Shown: piece after piece, positions 9,120 through 18,457 of the stretch
How the letters are laid out: each line of letters opens with the position of its first letter
How positions within the stretch are numbered: position 1 is the stretch's first letter
NCBI GenBank assembly: GCA_017311315.1
Contig: CM029645.1
Location: 25,817,627 to 25,881,626 of the forward strand
Reading direction: 5' to 3'
Source: Dendrocalamus latiflorus
Taxonomy: Eukaryota > Streptophyta > Magnoliopsida > Poales > Poaceae
Length of the DNA: 64,000 nt
Position numbers and translations under genes: made by a program
Notes under the pieces: model-generated
Seen by the model: only the letters and a program-made list of their open reading frames with translations
The model's database searches: none
What the model was told of the DNA's origin: nothing

Positions 9120-11798
9120 ATGGGTGACATCCAAGACTTGTTCGTGTTCTATGGAAGTGGTCTCGTACGGGACGGGCCGTACGGGGCAGACCTGAATAAT
9201 TGTGACCGGACTGTGATCCGGGCACGCAATCTGAACACCATGAGCCTGTTGGAGCTACGGAGATGCGTGCGTTCCGGATTCGATCGGGACACCGCAAGGA
9301 ACAAATTACGGATCGAGGCAGTGTATGCCACAGTTGGAGGTGCTGCAGGGGATACAATGTGGCAACTTATAAAGGTGACGAGCGACGCTTCATGGGCGAA
9401 CTACATGGAGGTCGTGTGCAACCCAGACGCATTGATATATGGCAAGCCAATGGTGTATGTTCAATTCGTGGAGAGGACAGAATCATCCGCCATGGGTGGC
9501 TCTGGTGGTGCTGGCGGAGATGTAGAGCGTGCATTACTCTCCGGCGGTCATGAAGATGTTGGTGAAGGAGAAGGAGGCTATGAGTCAATGGGAGATGGGG
9601 ACCTGCGGAGGCGCGCGGAGAATTTTCAGCCGAACGAAGGTGCCAAGAGGTGGTGGGCCGCGCGTGTTGACTGTCACGAGTACCTTGAGAACCAGGTGCA
9701 GGAAAGTGAGGAGGAGGACGATGTGGAAACAGAGAGTTCAGGAGAGGAGGAAGAAGGGGAACCTACAGCGGGAGGTGTGGTAGGTGGTGTTGTAACCACG
9801 GAGGGTGCGTACGTGCCGTCCAGATTGGACGACATCGCAGCGGAATCCCTAGTTCTGCCACGGGCGGAGGAGGCAGAGTGGGGATTCAATGAAGGCAGAC
9901 TCGTTGTAGGGCAGAGCTTCCGTAACAAGAGTGCTGCACAGCAAGCTATTGCCACATACGCCGTCAACATCAGCCGGACATATCGGGTGCACAGGTCCAA
10001 CCCCGACACCTACATTGTGAAGTGTGTGGACGGCTCCTGCCCTGGCAAGGTCCGTGCGCAGCGGTTCAGAGGCGCTGCCACGGACTTCCGGATAACGGTG
10101 CTGAACGATCACACTTGTGAGCTTGCGGCGCCGCTACCTAGGCACCGCAACATGACGTCGTCATATGTTGCAGAGGTGATAAGGCATCTTGTGGCTGCAA
10201 ATGTATCCATTACTCCCAAGGTTCTCATGGCGGAGGTAGCGAACACGGTGGGGTTTGCTGTGAGCTACAAGAAGGTGTGGCGGGGGAAACAGAAGGTACT
10301 GCGGAGTATGTTCGGGACATATGAGGAGGCATACGATCTGGTCCCGAGATTGTTGTGTCAGATTGCAGCAGCAAACCCAGGCACGTTCATTAACAAGTAC
10401 GAGCGGGTTCATGAGACGGAAGGGCCGAATTGTTTTGTGCTTGAAAGAGTGTTCTGGGCCTTCCATCAGGCAATAGAAGGCTTCAAGTGGTGCCGTCCAG
10501 TGCTAACGATGGACGGCACATTCCTATCTGGCAAATACAAGGGTACAATCCTGACCGCGGTTGCAGCAGACGCAAATGACCAGTTACTCCCAGTGGCATT
10601 TGCAATAGTAGAGAATGAGAGTACGGAAAGCTGGCTGTGGTTCCTTGTCAATGTGAAGAAGGCCGTTGTACAAGATCGGCCCGATGTGTGTGTTATCTCA
10701 GACCGCAATGCAGGCTTGTTGTCTGCAATGCGAACGATGCAGAACGGGACACAGCCTCCGTACCAGTGGAATGACATGAAGAACCGGTGGTGCATGAGGC
10801 ATCTTGCGGCAAACTTCCACAGAAGGTTCCATAGCAAGGAACTAATGAAGATGTTTAAAAAACTTTGTATGCAGAACCAGAAGACGAAGTTCAATGCCCT
10901 GTGGAGCCGCCTTGATCAGGAGACCAGCAGGCATGTCAGGCGTCTTGAGCAGGCTGAAGCGGGGGCCGTGGAGGGAGGCTCCACGAGACTTGGGGAGTTC
11001 ACACAATGGGTGCAGTCCAATGCACATGACCTGGAGATGTGGTCTCTACTGCATGACACCGGCGGAGCAAGGTACGGAATCATGACGACAAACATGTCCG
11101 AGGTGTACAATGGTGTTCTAAAGGGCGTGAGATCCCTACCTATCACTGCAATCGTTGAAGAGACCTGGAACCGTTCAATAGGATACTTCGTCAATAGAGC
11201 CATGATGGCGAAGCAGCATATGGACGAAGGCAAAGAATTCTCCGAGGTAGCGCGGGCCTACATGGACAAGAAGATGGAGAAGGCTCGTTCGCATATTGCT
11301 CAGACCATGGATGGCTTACGGAGGAAGTTTGAGGTTCGCCTCAGACAAAGGTACATGATGGGGCAGGCTAGAGGGGATCGTAAGCAGGTGTGCACGATTG
11401 CTGACAGAGCATCTTGCACATGCAACAAGCCGGAGCTTCTACACAAGCCATGCTCCCACGTGTACGCGGCATGCGCGTTATGGAACCAGGCGCCCACGCA
11501 TTACATCTCAAGGTACTATGACATGAAGCACCTGTTTGAAACATGGAGCACGGAGTTCCATTCGTACGGGGTGGACATGCATTATAGGGAGCTCTGGCCA
11601 GGGCAGATCAAGTGGGTGCCGAACGATGCACTGAAGCACGTCGGCCGTGGGCGAAGACAGAGCCGTCGCATTCGTAACGACATGGATGATAGCCAGCGTG
11701 GGGATCGGGTTCGGCGCCCGAAGTGCAGACTATGCAAGACGGTTGGCCATTCATTTAGGCAGTGCCCAAACAGGCCGACATCAAGTAACGCTCCATAG
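9120..11798 (+). CDS. mudrA-like: Mutator-like transposase (MudrA type)
   Basis: 892 residues, uninterrupted. It should cut and join the MULE ends in the nucleus. Order: variable N-terminal part with an acidic run (about 195-215); a MuDR-type zinc-binding domain (about 255-335) with C-x4-C and a later H-x-C; the MULE catalytic core with DDE candidates D465 in TMDGTF, D528 in ISDRN and E661 in NMSEVYNG, plus the W-C-x2-H motif between them; a SWIM zinc finger from C766 (CxC...CxH); and a C-terminal CCHC knuckle from C869 (C-x2-C-x4-H-x4-C). All expected residues are present. Size fits autonomous MULE transposases. The DDE assignments are by motif recognition. Confidence 0.93.
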   Translation: MGDIQDLFVFYGSGLVRDGPYGADLNNCDRTVIRARNLNTMSLLELRRCVRSGFDRDTARNKLRIEAVYATVGGAAGDTMWQLIKVTSDASWANYMEVVCNPDALIYGKPMVYVQFVERTESSAMGGSGGAGGDVERALLSGGHEDVGEGEGGYESMGDGDLRRRAENFQPNEGAKRWWAARVDCHEYLENQVQESEEEDDVETESSGEEEEGEPTAGGVVGGVVTTEGAYVPSRLDDIAAESLVLPRAEEAEWGFNEGRLVVGQSFRNKSAAQQAIATYAVNISRTYRVHRSNPDTYIVKCVDGSCPGKVRAQRFRGAATDFRITVLNDHTCELAAPLPRHRNMTSSYVAEVIRHLVAANVSITPKVLMAEVANTVGFAVSYKKVWRGKQKVLRSMFGTYEEAYDLVPRLLCQIAAANPGTFINKYERVHETEGPNCFVLERVFWAFHQAIEGFKWCRPVLTMDGTFLSGKYKGTILTAVAADANDQLLPVAFAIVENESTESWLWFLVNVKKAVVQDRPDVCVISDRNAGLLSAMRTMQNGTQPPYQWNDMKNRWCMRHLAANFHRRFHSKELMKMFKKLCMQNQKTKFNALWSRLDQETSRHVRRLEQAEAGAVEGGSTRLGEFTQWVQSNAHDLEMWSLLHDTGGARYGIMTTNMSEVYNGVLKGVRSLPITAIVEETWNRSIGYFVNRAMMAKQHMDEGKEFSEVARAYMDKKMEKARSHIAQTMDGLRRKFEVRLRQRYMMGQARGDRKQVCTIADRASCTCNKPELLHKPCSHVYAACALWNQAPTHYISRYYDMKHLFETWSTEFHSYGVDMHYRELWPGQIKWVPNDALKHVGRGRRQSRRIRNDMDDSQRGDRVRRPKCRLCKTVGHSFRQCPNRPTSSNAP

Positions 11799-12144
11799 TA
11801 TGCAGCACATGGACTGTCATTGTGCACTGTTGGTTCCGTGTTTTGTAACTATAGCGGGCCTTTGTTGTGATGCGAGCACAGGATCGTGCATTCTGTAACC
11901 TATGCTGAATGTATCTGACCAAATTATTTCCGTGTACAATTTGTTTGAGTCATTTCTTGCAGATTATGTTATGTTGTGACTTATTCGATATTTCATTATC
12001 ATATGTCACATGTTCGATGCAAATTACGTTTGTTGAAGTTTTGTTGTCATTTATTTCACGATGTATTATCATTACGTACAAATTATGTATGTTGCATATT
12101 CTCATGACACTGCGTACTGACTTGTTTTCAATCATCGGCAGGAG
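11799..12144 (+). other. Intergenic spacer between transposase and second MULE gene
   Basis: AT-rich. It ends in a good splice acceptor (TCAATCATCGGCAG at about 12140) just before the ATG at 12145, so the downstream gene may have an untranslated upstream exon or be part of a longer transcript. Confidence 0.4.
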
Positions 12145-13118
12145 ATGGCGTACGAGCTGCTTGAGGCCCGTTGGGATGACCACCACCGATGCACCGCGTG
12201 GGCATCAATGCCTGATGGCCCTTCGTGTTTCGTCCTTAGGGGCCCCCGAGAGCACTGGCCTCTAGACGAGCGGTACATCCCGCTGCTGCGAGACACCCTT
12301 CAGCGTCGCCATCAGGACCACCTTCAGCACGTCCGTCGATGTACGGTGGTCGTCCGTCGCAGTCCGGCGGTCGTCCGTCGCAGTCCGGCGGTCGTCCGTC
12401 GCAGTCCGGCGGTCGTCCGTCGCTGTCCGGCGGTCGTCCGTCGCTGTCCAGCGGTCATCCCAGCTGCGCTCCCTCGTCCTCACAGCTTTTTGGACCAGCG
12501 GTACGATATTTGCCATCAGTTCGTTCGTAACACACGTTTATTTGTAACACACGTTGCCATCCACTCGATTGCCATTTATTCGTAACACACGTTTTCCCTG
12601 CAGCAGTTGCGAAGGGATAGCACGTTGCTACAGCCGTCGTCATCCCGGAGGGCGGCGGACGAGCCTTCAGATAGCGACCCTGAGTCACCCCATCAGATAG
12701 CGACATATGCGCCTGGCGGTCAGTCCACCCGAGCAGACACACAAGGGCGGTACGAGTGGTTCGGGCAGACGTACCAAGGTTACACGTCGCAGGAGTACAT
12801 GGGTGATTACGGAACGTCATCGTCATTCCAACAGCCGTATGCACCGGTATGTACGCATGTAGTAAACATAACACATGATATAAATAATAATTATAAACTT
12901 TTTTGTATTTTCCATTGCAGGACGTAGACCCCTCCTCCGATTGGCTGAGCTCTATTATAGGCCAGCAGTCGGAACTCCCCACAGAGATGTACCCACCACC
13001 GCCTCCGACGCAGACCTCGCACTACGACCTTCGAGATGCACCGCGCTCTCCTAGCAGGTTCACCTTCTCGGAGGATCAGATACGTCGTCCGAGGTGGCGA
13101 CGGCGAGATGATAAATGA
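12145..13118 (+). CDS. Plant-mobile-domain-derived MULE gene (core missing), three exons
   Basis: The first part (12145 to about 12300) reads like the N-terminus of grass plant-mobile-domain proteins, with LRGPREHWPLDERY. The reading frame then shifts by one base and continues in the phase of 12240-12500 through SGPPSARPS and GGRPSQS repeats. Exon 1 ends at 12500 before GTACGA; exon 2 is 12604-12846 (after CCTGCAG, before GTATGT), polar, Ser/Gln/Tyr-rich; exon 3 is 12921-13118 (after TTGCAG), with FTFSEDQIRRPRWRRR and TGA. Both introns are phase 0 and keep the frame. The mobile-domain core normally between the ends is absent, so this looks like an internal deletion whose join is out of frame. 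A decayed homologue at 35.6-36.6 kb retains more of the domain. Confidence 0.6.
12343..12465 (+). repeat. 21-bp coding repeat, about 6 units
   Basis: GGTCGTCCGTCGCAGTCCGGC-type units encode GGRPSQS or GGRPSLS in the frame of exons 2 and 3. The other frames are also open because 21 is a multiple of 3. Likely a low-complexity linker. Confidence 0.85.
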
Positions 13119-13515
13119 ATTTTTGTAATTGTGCTGTTGTAATTTTTCTAAGGCATAAATATATATACAACTTAATTAGACTGGTGATTTCTTGAAGTGC
13201 TTGATGGTTTGATGTTCACAGATAGTTTCCTGTATAAAAAGGGTTGCTCTTAGTTCTTTGATTTACTAGGGCATACAACCAACCGAGAGATGACAACACG
13301 GGACAACCCACATAATACGAAGGCCTCAGGCAATGACAACACGAAACAACACATACATTGCACGTACATGAAATGTAGCAAGTAGTACAACCACCAACAC
13401 ACCAACGAACACAACAACTAAAATACAACACAACCGTACTTAACACATTACCAAAATAGCTTGACGACAACATAGCATAAAACATTACCAACATACACGG
13501 GGGGAACCTCCAGCA
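13119..13515. other. Convergent 3' ends
   Basis: AT-rich, with AATAAA-like sequence close after the plus-strand stop (AAATATATATAC, 13155-13168) and many CAAC/ACAACA words. It lies between the ends of the plus-strand gene and the minus-strand GRF gene, so it is best read as two 3' UTRs. Confidence 0.4.
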
Positions 13516-13921
13516 CTACAACTTTAGGATAACAATAATCACAAGAAACAAAATAGCACACAACATTAAATTTATCTTCCACTCTAGTCTGTCGAAACGA
13601 TGCCGCATCCCGACGGGGTCGCAACCCCCCACGACAACTCTCTCATGGCGAACATTCGCTGTCCTATTGCCCATTTCATCCTCCCACACCCAGAATTTGC
13701 AACCACCATGAGCTTCCTGCGATTCCATGACAAGAAGTTTGTTAAACATACCACCATGATTTAAACAAACCCGAAACAATCTGACTCACCGAGTGATTTG
13801 GGCACTTGTAGTAGTGTCGCCCAGGATTCGCGGCCGTCTGTGATGTCCTACGTCTAACCAAGATGTTGCAATTTGGGCACATCACCGTGGGTGCCCATGA
13901 AGACGTGCTGAGCTGACTCAT
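13516..13921 (-). CDS. Small GRF-zinc-finger protein with C-terminal membrane anchor, two exons
   Basis: Exon 1 is 13790-13921, starting at an ATG (first residues MSQLSTSS); exon 2 is 13516-13716. The 73-bp intron has GTGAGT donor and CGCAG acceptor and is phase 0. The product is 110 residues. The join assembles a textbook GRF zinc finger: C-x2-C in CPNCN, NPGRHYYKCPN, then GGCKFWVWEDE from exon 2. GRF fingers bind single-stranded nucleic acid in other proteins. A basic linker is followed by a hydrophobic C-terminal stretch (about residues 92-110, ending ILKL), which should act as a tail anchor. A TATA box lies 108 bp upstream and a 31-bp-repeat array beyond that. Role in the element is unknown. 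Confidence 0.85.
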
Positions 13922-14025
13922 TGCCTAGTTTGAAGGAGTGAGCACGAAAGAAAACTACACTGATTGTGAACAACTAACTCAGGAGGTGACTGATAAAATG
14001 GCAAGGGAGTATGTGAGGGATGGCT

Positions 14026-14037
14026 CCGTTTTATAGG
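14026..14037 (-). promoter_or_regulatory. TATA box of the small GRF gene
   Basis: On the minus strand CCTATAAAACGG, about 108 bp upstream of the ATG at 13921 and just downstream of the 14085-14300 array. Confidence 0.65.
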
Positions 14038-14084
14038 CTGTGTGGGGGGGCAGCCTCACGCACAAACAACACAAATCATACATG

Positions 14085-14300
14085 CACATAAAGGGGCAGT
14101 GAGCTGACAAAAAGGGGCACCTTTTATTACTGACATGACAAAAGAGGGCAGCTTTGCCCAGTGATTAGACAAAACGGGGCAGCTTTCCGCAGTGACATGA
14201 CAAAAGAGGCCACCTTTCCGTAGTGACATGACAAAACATGCCACCTTTGCCCAGTGGGATGACAAAACGGGGCATCTTTGCTCAGTATTGCATGTTTTGT
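14085..14300 (-). repeat. 31-bp tandem array, upstream of the small GRF gene (about 7 copies)
   Basis: Units of the form TGACAAAACGGGGCAGCTTTGC followed by CCAGTGA recur about every 31 bp, with variation. Same unit as the larger array at 15240-15860. It sits directly upstream of the TATA box of the minus-strand gene. Confidence 0.85.
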
Positions 14301-14523
14301 GGCTTGTCATAACAACTCCACGAAGATAACAACCAATCCATCACATGCTTAACAACGTTGCACATTACATCGTTAAAGAAAGAGGCCGCAGAACATGAAG
14401 GCGTCACACACTTACATTGCACATATATAATTTATGGAAAGCAGTACACCCAACAATTTATGGAAAGTAGTACACCCAACACATACATGAACTAAAATAC
14501 GACACAACCATAACCCTCGTTAC
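14301..14523. other. Spacer between array and the second GRF gene's 3' end
   Basis: AT-rich, with a short duplicated stretch (AATTTATGGAAAG...AGTACACCCAACA twice at about 14432-14480). No gene. Confidence 0.4.
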
Positions 14524-15136
14524 CTACATGCCGAACGAGCCTCGTGGCACCCACATGGAGAATTGCTGCGAGGGCCGCCTCGGACGTGGCTGGCCGTCGT
14601 GGTAGTGGCATGCACATATGCAGCTCGGGTTCGCGCAGCAACATGTGGGATCATAGGAGTTTCCAATATTCACGACCTCCTCGTTGCCCCTCTCGCGTTG
14701 CATCTGTTCGCGGAGGTCGTTGTTCTCCTCAGTGAGACTCTCCATTCGGTACTCCAAGTCCCATATTCGAGCCCACAATGTATCCACATAACGATCAACA
14801 TACCGTTCATGAGGAGGGTCGATCCAGCGGGAGAAGTCGCATTTTGCCATCTGCAAAAAAAGGACGGTAAACTTTGCGGGTCCATAAGCAATACAAAAAT
14901 GTAATATTACTAAATTGTACCCCGGAGCGTGAGCATCGGAAGAAACGTCGCCCGCCATCGTTCGGGGAATCCAAGATCTGGACGACCGCGTACTCATTGT
15001 GTCTGCATTTCGGCCACGCTGGTTGAGCACGCCGAGTTGGTATCAATCGGTACTGTGGACCGAACATATCCCTCCTTTCTAAGGGAATGTCGTCCTTCGG
15101 TGACCCAAATCCCACTGGCCCCTCGGCTTCCGACAT
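14524..15136 (-). CDS. GRF-zinc-finger protein with coiled coil, two exons
   Basis: Exon 1 is 14921-15136 (ATG at 15136), exon 2 is 14524-14850; the 70-bp intron has a GTACAA donor and TTTTGCAG acceptor, phase 0. Product 180 residues. Exon 1 carries the first half of a GRF finger (WPKCRHNEYA, then GGRRFFRCSR at about 61-70), and exon 2 starts MAKCDFSRWIDPP, completing it. After that comes a predicted coiled coil (about residues 95-130) and a Cys cluster (CCCANPSCICACHYH). The same layout is typical of GRF proteins carried by grass MULEs. A minus-strand TATA lies at 15207-15214 and the large 31-bp array immediately upstream. Confidence 0.85.
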
Positions 15137-15206
15137 GGTTTGTTCAAGCACGAAAGACAGGGTACTTCTTTGTTGGACTGAACAATTGTTGGGACCCCAA
15201 CCGTGC

Positions 15207-15214
15207 TACTTATA
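15207..15214 (-). promoter_or_regulatory. TATA box of the coiled-coil GRF gene
   Basis: Minus strand GGTATAAGTAGC, about 71 bp upstream of the ATG at 15136. Confidence 0.6.
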
Positions 15215-15239
15215 CCAAACGAGACATCTTGCTGCATCT

Positions 15240-15860
15240 TTGCTCTGAGAGATGACAGCACAAGTTTGCTTTCGCATTGAAATGACAAAAGAGACCATCT
15301 TTGCTCAAAGACATGACAACACGGGGCAGCTTTGTTCAGTGAGATGACAAAAGATGCCAGCTTTGCGCAGAGACAAGACATAACGTGCCAGCTTTGGGCA
15401 GAGACATGACATAACGGGGCAGCTTTGCTCAGTGAGATGACAAAAGATGCCTGCTTTGCGCAGAGACAAGACATAACGTGCCAGCTTTGGGCAGTGAGAT
15501 GACAAAAGATTCCAGCTTTCGGCAGAGACATGACATAACGGGGCAGCTTTCCTCAGTGAGATGACAAAAGATGCCTGCTTTGCGCAGAGACAAGACATAA
15601 CGTGCCAGCTTTGGGCAGTGAGATGACAAAAGATGCCAGCTTTGGGCAGAGACATGACATAACGGGGTAGCTTTGCTCAGTGAGATGACAAAAGATGCCA
15701 GCTTTGCGCAGAGACAAGACATAACGGGGCAGCTTTGCTCAGTGAGATGACAAAAGATGCCAGCTTTGCGCAGTGACATGATAAAACGGGGCATCTTTGC
15801 TCAGTGGGATGACAGCAGCTTTCCTCAGCTTTGCTCAGTGAGATGACAATTCAGGGCAGC
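15240..15860. repeat. 31-bp tandem array between divergent GRF promoters (about 20 copies)
   Basis: The anchor AGCTTT falls at 15328, 15359 and 15390, exactly 31 bp apart. Two subtypes, TGACAAAAGATGCCAGCTTTGC and TGACATAACGGGGCAGCTTTGC, alternate in places, giving a 62-bp or longer higher-order period. It fills the space between the minus-strand TATA at 15207 and the plus-strand TATA at 15954, so it can serve both genes. Confidence 0.92.
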
Positions 15861-15953
15861 TTTTTTCATTGATACCGCAGCACTCCCATCTTTACTCACT
15901 GCTACCACCACGCGGACCAGCTTTAGACGTACGAGTAGAGACAAAACATCCCC

Positions 15954-15960
15954 TATAAAT
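15954..15960 (+). promoter_or_regulatory. TATA box of the third GRF gene
   Basis: CCCCTATAAATTCG, 84 bp upstream of the ATG at 16044 and downstream of the 31-bp array. Confidence 0.65.
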
Positions 15961-16043
15961 TCGTATGCATTCCTTTTCCCAGCGAACATTGCCCATCCAA
16001 ACCCCATACTACATCGCGCTTCCCTCACCCTCACCCAACCGGG

Positions 16044-16836
16044 ATGGACAAAGGCAAGAAGAAGCAATGGGACAAGATGGTGAAGGATTGGAAGGAGACC
16101 CGTGACATAGCACGGTCAGCTGCGGCCCGCGATGCCGCACGCGATGAGAAAATAAGGGCGATACAGGCCCGGGTAGAACAAGCCCATCGTGCTACGATGA
16201 AAGGTCCCCCCCCAGAGCGCCCGCGTAGCAACAACCCAATCCCGGACGTCCCCACCGAGCATTCGCCACAACTACCACCTGAGGGGGAGACACCTCCCCT
16301 TTGTTGGTGCGGGGACGTGTGCAAGTTCTTCAAGTCTAAGCACCACATCAGTCTAGGTATGCGTTACTGGGGTTGCGCAAACTACTCCAGTGACTACCCC
16401 AACCGCCGCTTTGACACCGCAACCTATCGGCAGCCGGTAACGACCACATGCACCATTTTCCCCTACCTTGTCTCCTTCACAGCACGCACTAACAATATCT
16501 CCAATGTATTTACAGTCTCCGGAGCCCTTGTGTGGCTACCGCAAATGGATCGATCTTGAGATCCACCCTGAGGACCAATGGACCCTTGACTTCGAGGAGT
16601 GGAATGTCACAAAGGAGAAGGAGTTGCTGGAGGAGGAGCGCCGCAAGCACGAGCACACCCTGCGTATACGGCGCGAGACGCAAGCTCATCTTGAAGCGTG
16701 CACGCGTACGGAGCGGGAGGCTCGCGAGATGGAGCGCGAGAGAAAGAGGGAAATTGCGGCTAAGGCAAAAGAGGCCGGAGAGGAGTTCAATGCCGAGCGG
16801 GCAAGGAAGGGAAAGTGGCCCCGGTCCACACAGTAG
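16044..16836 (+). CDS. GRF-zinc-finger protein with long charged helices, two exons
   Basis: Exon 1 is 16044-16436 (131 codons), exon 2 is 16516-16836; the intron has a GTAACG donor and TTTACAG acceptor, phase 0. Product 237 residues. Residues 1-60 are Lys/Arg/Ala-rich and helical. The GRF-type finger spans the splice: CWCGD near residue 101, GMRYWGCANY near 119, then LCGYRKWIDLE from exon 2. The C-terminal half is a highly charged Glu/Arg/Lys coiled coil ending KGKWPRSTQ. Two decayed relatives occur in the window (21000-21289 and 34554-35252), so the gene is repeatedly mobilised. Function within transposition is unknown; single-stranded nucleic-acid binding is the family expectation. Confidence 0.85.
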
Positions 16837-17835
16837 GTCGTACGAGCAGTTGGGTGGGTTAGTCGCATATCATGCTATATGTTATGCATGTAATAAAAAT
16901 CTACGCGGCATGTTACTCCCAACTGTATTATGAAGTTTAATATCTCGTATTTTCGCATTCCATGATGTAATAGACCTAGCAAGTTATTTCCCCTAAGGCA
17001 TGCATGTTAGGACTAGTGGTGGAATTCTGAACATTAGAAGTACAGAGTTCCACACATGCCACATGCCACTGGTCACATCACTTACCGCTTTATGTATCGA
17101 ATCGTTCCTAAAAAAATGTACCCAAATTTTTTATGCATCTACAACTTACATTGAACATAAACTTCTATTACAACTTTATCTTATTTTTACGCAGTTTATA
17201 ACTACAAAATTGACAAAACATACAAACATGACGCGGATTGCAAACCCTTAAAACATACCAAACCCTAAAAGTCACTTACCACTTTATATATCGATCGTTC
17301 TACGCACAATCGTTCCTAAAAAAATTTTACCCAAATTTTTTATGCATCTACAACATATAATCAACATAAACTTGTTTTACAATTTTTTCAAATTTTTTTC
17401 TGATTCACAACTACAAAATTAACAAAACTTATAATCATACATGTTCAATATCACTTTCCTTCATTTCCTCCAATTGTTCATATCACATTTGTGCTCGAAA
17501 AATTTTTCTTTAAATTGCTTCCAATAAAACAATATACCATGATCGAAATTTGTTATTGTCACTTGAACACATTTTTCACGGTCAGCAATATAGGAAAATC
17601 ACAAAAACACTAATCGTTACTTCACACAAATTTCGTTCGTACTCTACCAACCAATATTTTTAATTTTCAAAATTGCACAACTAATTACACAAGCAGTAAA
17701 GTGGACTCGACTTCAAATTCATATTTTTTCACACATCATTTCATATATACACATAAATTTTTATTTTAAAAATTATCTTTACAAATGCATACAAAAATAA
17801 CTTGAATTTAATCTTACCCGTGCAAACCCGGTTGG
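16837..17835. other. AT-rich subterminal region with a diverged duplication
   Basis: About 1 kb without genes. 17070-17225 and 17265-17435 share CACTTACC(A/G)CTTTAT, CGTTCCTAAAAAAA, ACCCAAATTTTTTATGCATCTACAAC and CAACTACAAAATT in order, a diverged tandem duplication of about 190 bp. The first copy may include the 3' UTR of the third GRF gene. Confidence 0.6.
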
Positions 17836-17841
17836 TGGGAC

Positions 17842-18101
17842 CCACGGCGGAGTGGTGCGGTGTGGTGCCGCACCATTAGGGGAGTGGTGCGGTGCGGCAC
17901 CGCACCATCTATGTGGCACGTACGGCGGGGGTGTGGTGCGGTCGGGGACCGCACCACTCAGGTGTGGTGCGCTCCCCGGCCGCACCACTGGACACGTGTC
18001 GCGTTCCCGTTAATCGTGCGGTCGTTTGGGGGCTATTTTTGGAATTGTGTTTTCAACGCGGCTATTTTTGGAATTTTGGGTATAAACAGTGCTAGAAACG
18101 T
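17842..18101 (-). repeat. Right terminal inverted repeat and subterminal palindromes of the MULE
   Basis: 17920-18101 is the inverted copy of 7461-7641. 17842-17915 adds more GTGGTGCGG / CCGCACCA palindromes, including GTGCGGTGCGGCACCGCAC. These are plausible transposase-binding sites by analogy with other MULEs; that is inference. Confidence 0.85.
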
Positions 18102-18119
18102 TCACGGCTCGAAAAGGGG
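18101..18119 (+). repeat. 19-bp direct repeat flanking the MULE, right copy
   Basis: Exact copy of 7433-7451, touching the right TIR and sharing its last base. Confidence 0.8.
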
Positions 18120-18397
18120 CCTTGAGCTCGATCGAATCAGTCGGCACAGCGGCGACTGCACACAATAACATCTATCTCGTCTCGTGATGTTCTGAATATC
18201 TAACCTCTCCCTCGAGTCGCATCAGAAACTGAGCAGGCCTAAGGGGGCTATGATTTCGGGTTGGACGTTTGTGCTTGGAATCACCCATCATAGAGTAGCA
18301 TAACGTTCAGACAGAGCCACGCTGGCTACTGCATTGCAGCAGTAAGGTGAGCGACAGACAAGGGGCAAACCATTTTGAATGGAATGCGAGGGGATAC
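18120..18397. other. Spacer right of the MULE
   Basis: No gene or repeat recognised. Confidence 0.3.
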
Positions 18398-18457
18398 GTA
18401 GGGCCTGTTTGTTTCCACTTAAGATTATTATAATCCAGCTTATAGGTGAGGGATTAT

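Larger units (their letters stand above)
7461..18100 (+). mobile_element. Mutator-like element (MULE), about 10.6 kb, apparently autonomous
   Basis: Bounded by about 180-bp terminal inverted repeats (7461-7641 and 17920-18101) that start ACGTTTCTAGCACTG. Inside are an intact mudrA-type transposase (9120-11798, +), a plant-mobile-domain-derived gene (12145-13118, +), two GRF-zinc-finger genes on the minus strand (13516-13921, 14524-15136) and a third on the plus strand (16044-16836). Subterminal regions are rich in GTGGTGCGG palindromes; two arrays of a 31-bp repeat separate the cargo promoters. A related decayed cargo block at 33.8-36.8 kb supports these genes being a stable part of the family rather than chance captures. 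Confidence 0.85.

Noticed and set aside
12262..12516. Minus-strand repeat protein (DDRRTAT units)
   Set aside because: Opposite strand of the GGRPSQS-coding 21-bp repeat; no start context or splice support.
15079..15794. Minus-strand Cys-rich repeat proteins
   Set aside because: Frames created by the 31-bp array; the true gene beside them is spliced and ends in other phase.
15240..15860. CRISPR-like array
   Set aside because: Directly tandem 31-bp units without unique spacers in a plant transposon; a minisatellite.
17860..18168. Plus-strand frames in the right MULE end
   Set aside because: They lie in the TIR and its palindromes, and the same frames appear mirrored at 7467-7832.
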